From Actinomycetes bacterium (GTDB lineage Bacteria > Actinomycetota > Actinomycetes > Streptosporangiales > Streptosporangiaceae): 6,616 bases of DNA. The notes under the pieces were generated by a model, which was given only the letters and a program-made list of their open reading frames with translations, was not told the origin of the DNA and searched no databases. Position numbers and translations under genes: made by a program. Positions within the stretch are counted from its first letter, which is position 1, and every line of letters begins with the position of its first letter. The DNA lies in NCBI GenBank assembly GCA_025964635.1, contig JAOPYP010000090.1, positions 1 through 6,616 on the forward strand. Reading direction: 5' to 3'. This document shows, piece by piece, positions 6,301-6,616 of the stretch.

Positions 6301-6535
6301 GCGGCCGGTGGACCTCGCCTCCGTCCAGGCCGACCTGGATCTGCTGGACGGCTCGGTGGCGGTAGAGGCGTGGCGGTGGACCGGCGAGGTGGCCGCCGAG
6401 TTCGCCAGCCCCGCGTGGCTGGACCGGGCCGTGGACCGGGCGGATCAGCTGGCCCGGAACGCGGAGGGATACGCGGACGGGCTGCGGCGGCACGTGGACG
6501 GGCGCCTGCCCGCCTGGCGGGCCCTGGCTGGCTGA
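3389..6535 (+). CDS. SARP-type (BTAD) transcriptional regulator with ATPase and TPR-like domains
   Basis: The 1048-aa product has the layout of large SARP regulators related to AfsR. Residues 1-90 form an OmpR-like winged helix (LGSRKARLALHLLALAGG, then ALADALWGG and LAVLVSRLRSVLG with GYLLH). Residues 91-240 are the helical bacterial transcriptional activation domain (BTAD), ending in ERLADELGTDPSPETEAL. An ATPase of the AAA_16/STAND kind follows (about 259-560): it starts LVGRDDEL and has Walker A GEAGIGKTT (290-298, Lys296), Walker B LVLAIDDAH (401-409, D406/D407) and GHPLFLTEL (477-485). From about 600 to 1035 there are degenerate Ala-rich helical repeats of TPR type. No C-terminal LuxR helix-turn-helix is present, which separates it from LAL regulators. 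It should bind DNA through the N-terminal part, with ATP binding and the helical repeats sensing a signal or partner. The ATG at 3389 is preferred over an in-frame GTG at 3353 because homology begins at RSLAVRVLNDFG and the 12 extra residues look unrelated. Likely targets are itself, the cupin gene or unseen clusters. Confidence 0.88.
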   Translation: MRSLAVRVLNDFGVDGLEPQSLGSRKARLALHLLALAGGQVVTSAALADALWGGTPPAKPDDQLAVLVSRLRSVLGRDRIEHRDHGYLLHCDWLDAAELAGLTEEIDRRRRAGHLMGAAAAARVGLSLIHGDGPALLPGEWAQLKRADLERLIRRTRQVAATALLDAGDWMAAADAAATALELDPYDEAALRVLLRAQVMGGRVAAALAAYASARERLADELGTDPSPETEALQLAILRGELVPPGAAPAPAGLGLVGRGLVGRDDELGYLDAVAMRARGGGVEVVVIDGEAGIGKTTLLRTWTARRAAAGDTVLMATCGQLDRALPLDAVLAGLAGLLRRLGPEAAEDLLGGDEPVLGPVLAPDPGARTRPVLADSMLGPAVLYAALVRVLGRLTRRGPLVLAIDDAHLAGPALPDWLQFVRRGGVPLAVVAAVRPGAGEPLPATGVIHLGVLGREAAAELVGPARVDQLYERSKGHPLFLTELAQQAAGGELPASLVESVSARCDELGRAGALLRTAAVIGPELDIDLLAAVLGRGVVELLDDAERAVAGQFLAEESGTLRFRHELLREALAASATAGRAALLHRQAGRVLARRPDADPVMVAHQARLGGDLTLASRALRDASARAGERFDHAAAEALLDDALLLHPGQEGWLARARVRTRRGRYAEALEDVQRAGTAGPAALEVGAWASYFGRRFGQAAQFAEDGALAAADPVTRARCLAVGGRTHHAAGDLARAELLLGEAFSLAEGADRVTAAAWLGVLRSHQSRPAEALSLLRPAARGHVGAEHTSATLHALLFTGHAHALAGRPALALAAFARYTEEVERRQVPRFAGRAVNFAGWVLRNLGAAGEAADQHAAALEIAQRQGTPEVTIAALEDLAEQCLDGGDPDGAQARLAEAAALLQGDLVFGWRLDLKHRLITGRLALLCGEPGQAAAVAAELESRATALGVPRYVSVARLLRHRADRALGRPVDLASVQADLDLLDGSVAVEAWRWTGEVAAEFASPAWLDRAVDRADQLARNAEGYADGLRRHVDGRLPAWRALAG
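4151..4180 (+). repeat. Perfect 15-bp tandem duplication at the start of the ATPase domain
   Basis: GGCCTGGTCGGCCGG occurs at 4151-4165 and again immediately at 4166-4180. It encodes GLVGR twice, at the point where the linker ends and the ATPase domain begins (LVGRD). Related ATPases normally have one LVGR motif here, so this looks like an in-frame slippage duplication that leaves the frame intact. Confidence 0.75.
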
Positions 6536-6557
6536 GCCGTCGCGGCCCCGGCTCAGC
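6531..6557. terminator. Bidirectional terminator hairpin carrying both stop codons
   Basis: GCTGAGCCG (6531-6539) and CGGCTCAGC (6549-6557) are perfect reverse complements, a 9-bp stem with a 9-base loop. The left arm contains the TGA of the large regulator (6533-6535). The right arm contains, on the other strand, the TGA (6553-6555) of the frame entering from the right. No T-tract is present. The symmetry and position favour a shared terminator for two convergent genes. Confidence 0.62.
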
Positions 6558-6615
6558 GGGCGGTGAGGACCAGCATGGAGACGACCAGCGGGCCCGTACC
6601 GGCGGCGGCCTGCCC
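6553..6615 (-). CDS. C-terminal end of an unidentified protein (partial, 5' end outside window)
   Basis: On the minus strand an open frame enters from the right edge and ends with a TGA at 6553-6555, giving 20 codons: GQAAAGTGPLVVSMLVLTAR. The hydrophobic stretch PLVVSMLVLTAR could be a final buried beta strand of an enzyme such as a methyltransferase, or part of a membrane helix. It is too short to name. Support comes from the actinomycete-like codon pattern and from its stop lying in the arm of a hairpin that mirrors the stop of the converging regulator gene. Confidence 0.45.
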   Translation of the reverse strand, partial: GQAAAGTGPLVVSMLVLTAR

Positions 6616-6616
6616 C

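Overview
The window is GC-rich chromosomal DNA. One 100-base stretch in the large regulator (4201-4300) is 75% G+C by direct count. Coding regions show strong G/C third-position bias, GTG starts and 4-bp GTGA gene overlaps. Together with the protein families present (NarL-type two-component genes, a SARP/BTAD-type regulator with ATPase and TPR regions, an HKD-motif protein and a cupin), this points to an actinomycete of the Streptomyces/Streptosporangiales kind. The genus cannot be fixed from the sequence.

Layout. (1) 1-2015, plus strand: a two-component signalling operon. It begins with the last 69 codons of a sensor histidine kinase whose C-terminal tail holds three 11-residue repeats. A GTGA overlap leads to a 377-aa membrane protein that looks like a degenerate histidine kinase, and a second GTGA overlap leads to a NarL/LuxR-type response regulator. 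(2) 2016-2110: a short convergent intergenic region with tandem repeats and a hairpin. (3) 2111-2770, minus strand: a 219-aa single-HKD phospholipase D-like protein in a locally less GC-rich patch. (4) 2771-2901: a gap packed with CCGG palindromes and a long imperfect hairpin, probably the end of the cupin transcript plus the promoter of the PLD-like gene. (5) 2902-3261, minus strand: a 119-aa single-domain cupin. (6) 3262-3388: the divergent control region shared by the cupin gene and the next gene, with an inverted repeat and TTG-headed direct repeats. (7) 3389-6535, plus strand: a 1048-aa SARP-type regulator (winged helix, BTAD, P-loop ATPase, TPR-like helical repeats). (8) 6536-6616: a perfect 9-bp hairpin whose two arms carry the stop codons of the large regulator and of a minus-strand gene that enters from the right.

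How the parts may work together. The left operon is most simply read as one signalling unit in which an active kinase and a pseudokinase-like membrane partner act on one response regulator. The right half is a large ATP-dependent regulator facing a small cupin gene across a shared promoter region, so the cupin gene is an obvious candidate target. The PLD-like gene has no evident functional link to either half. No mobile element, CRISPR array, tRNA or rRNA was seen. I do not see a clearly new multi-gene system. The most unusual points are the kinase/pseudokinase/regulator arrangement and the hairpin carrying two stop codons.
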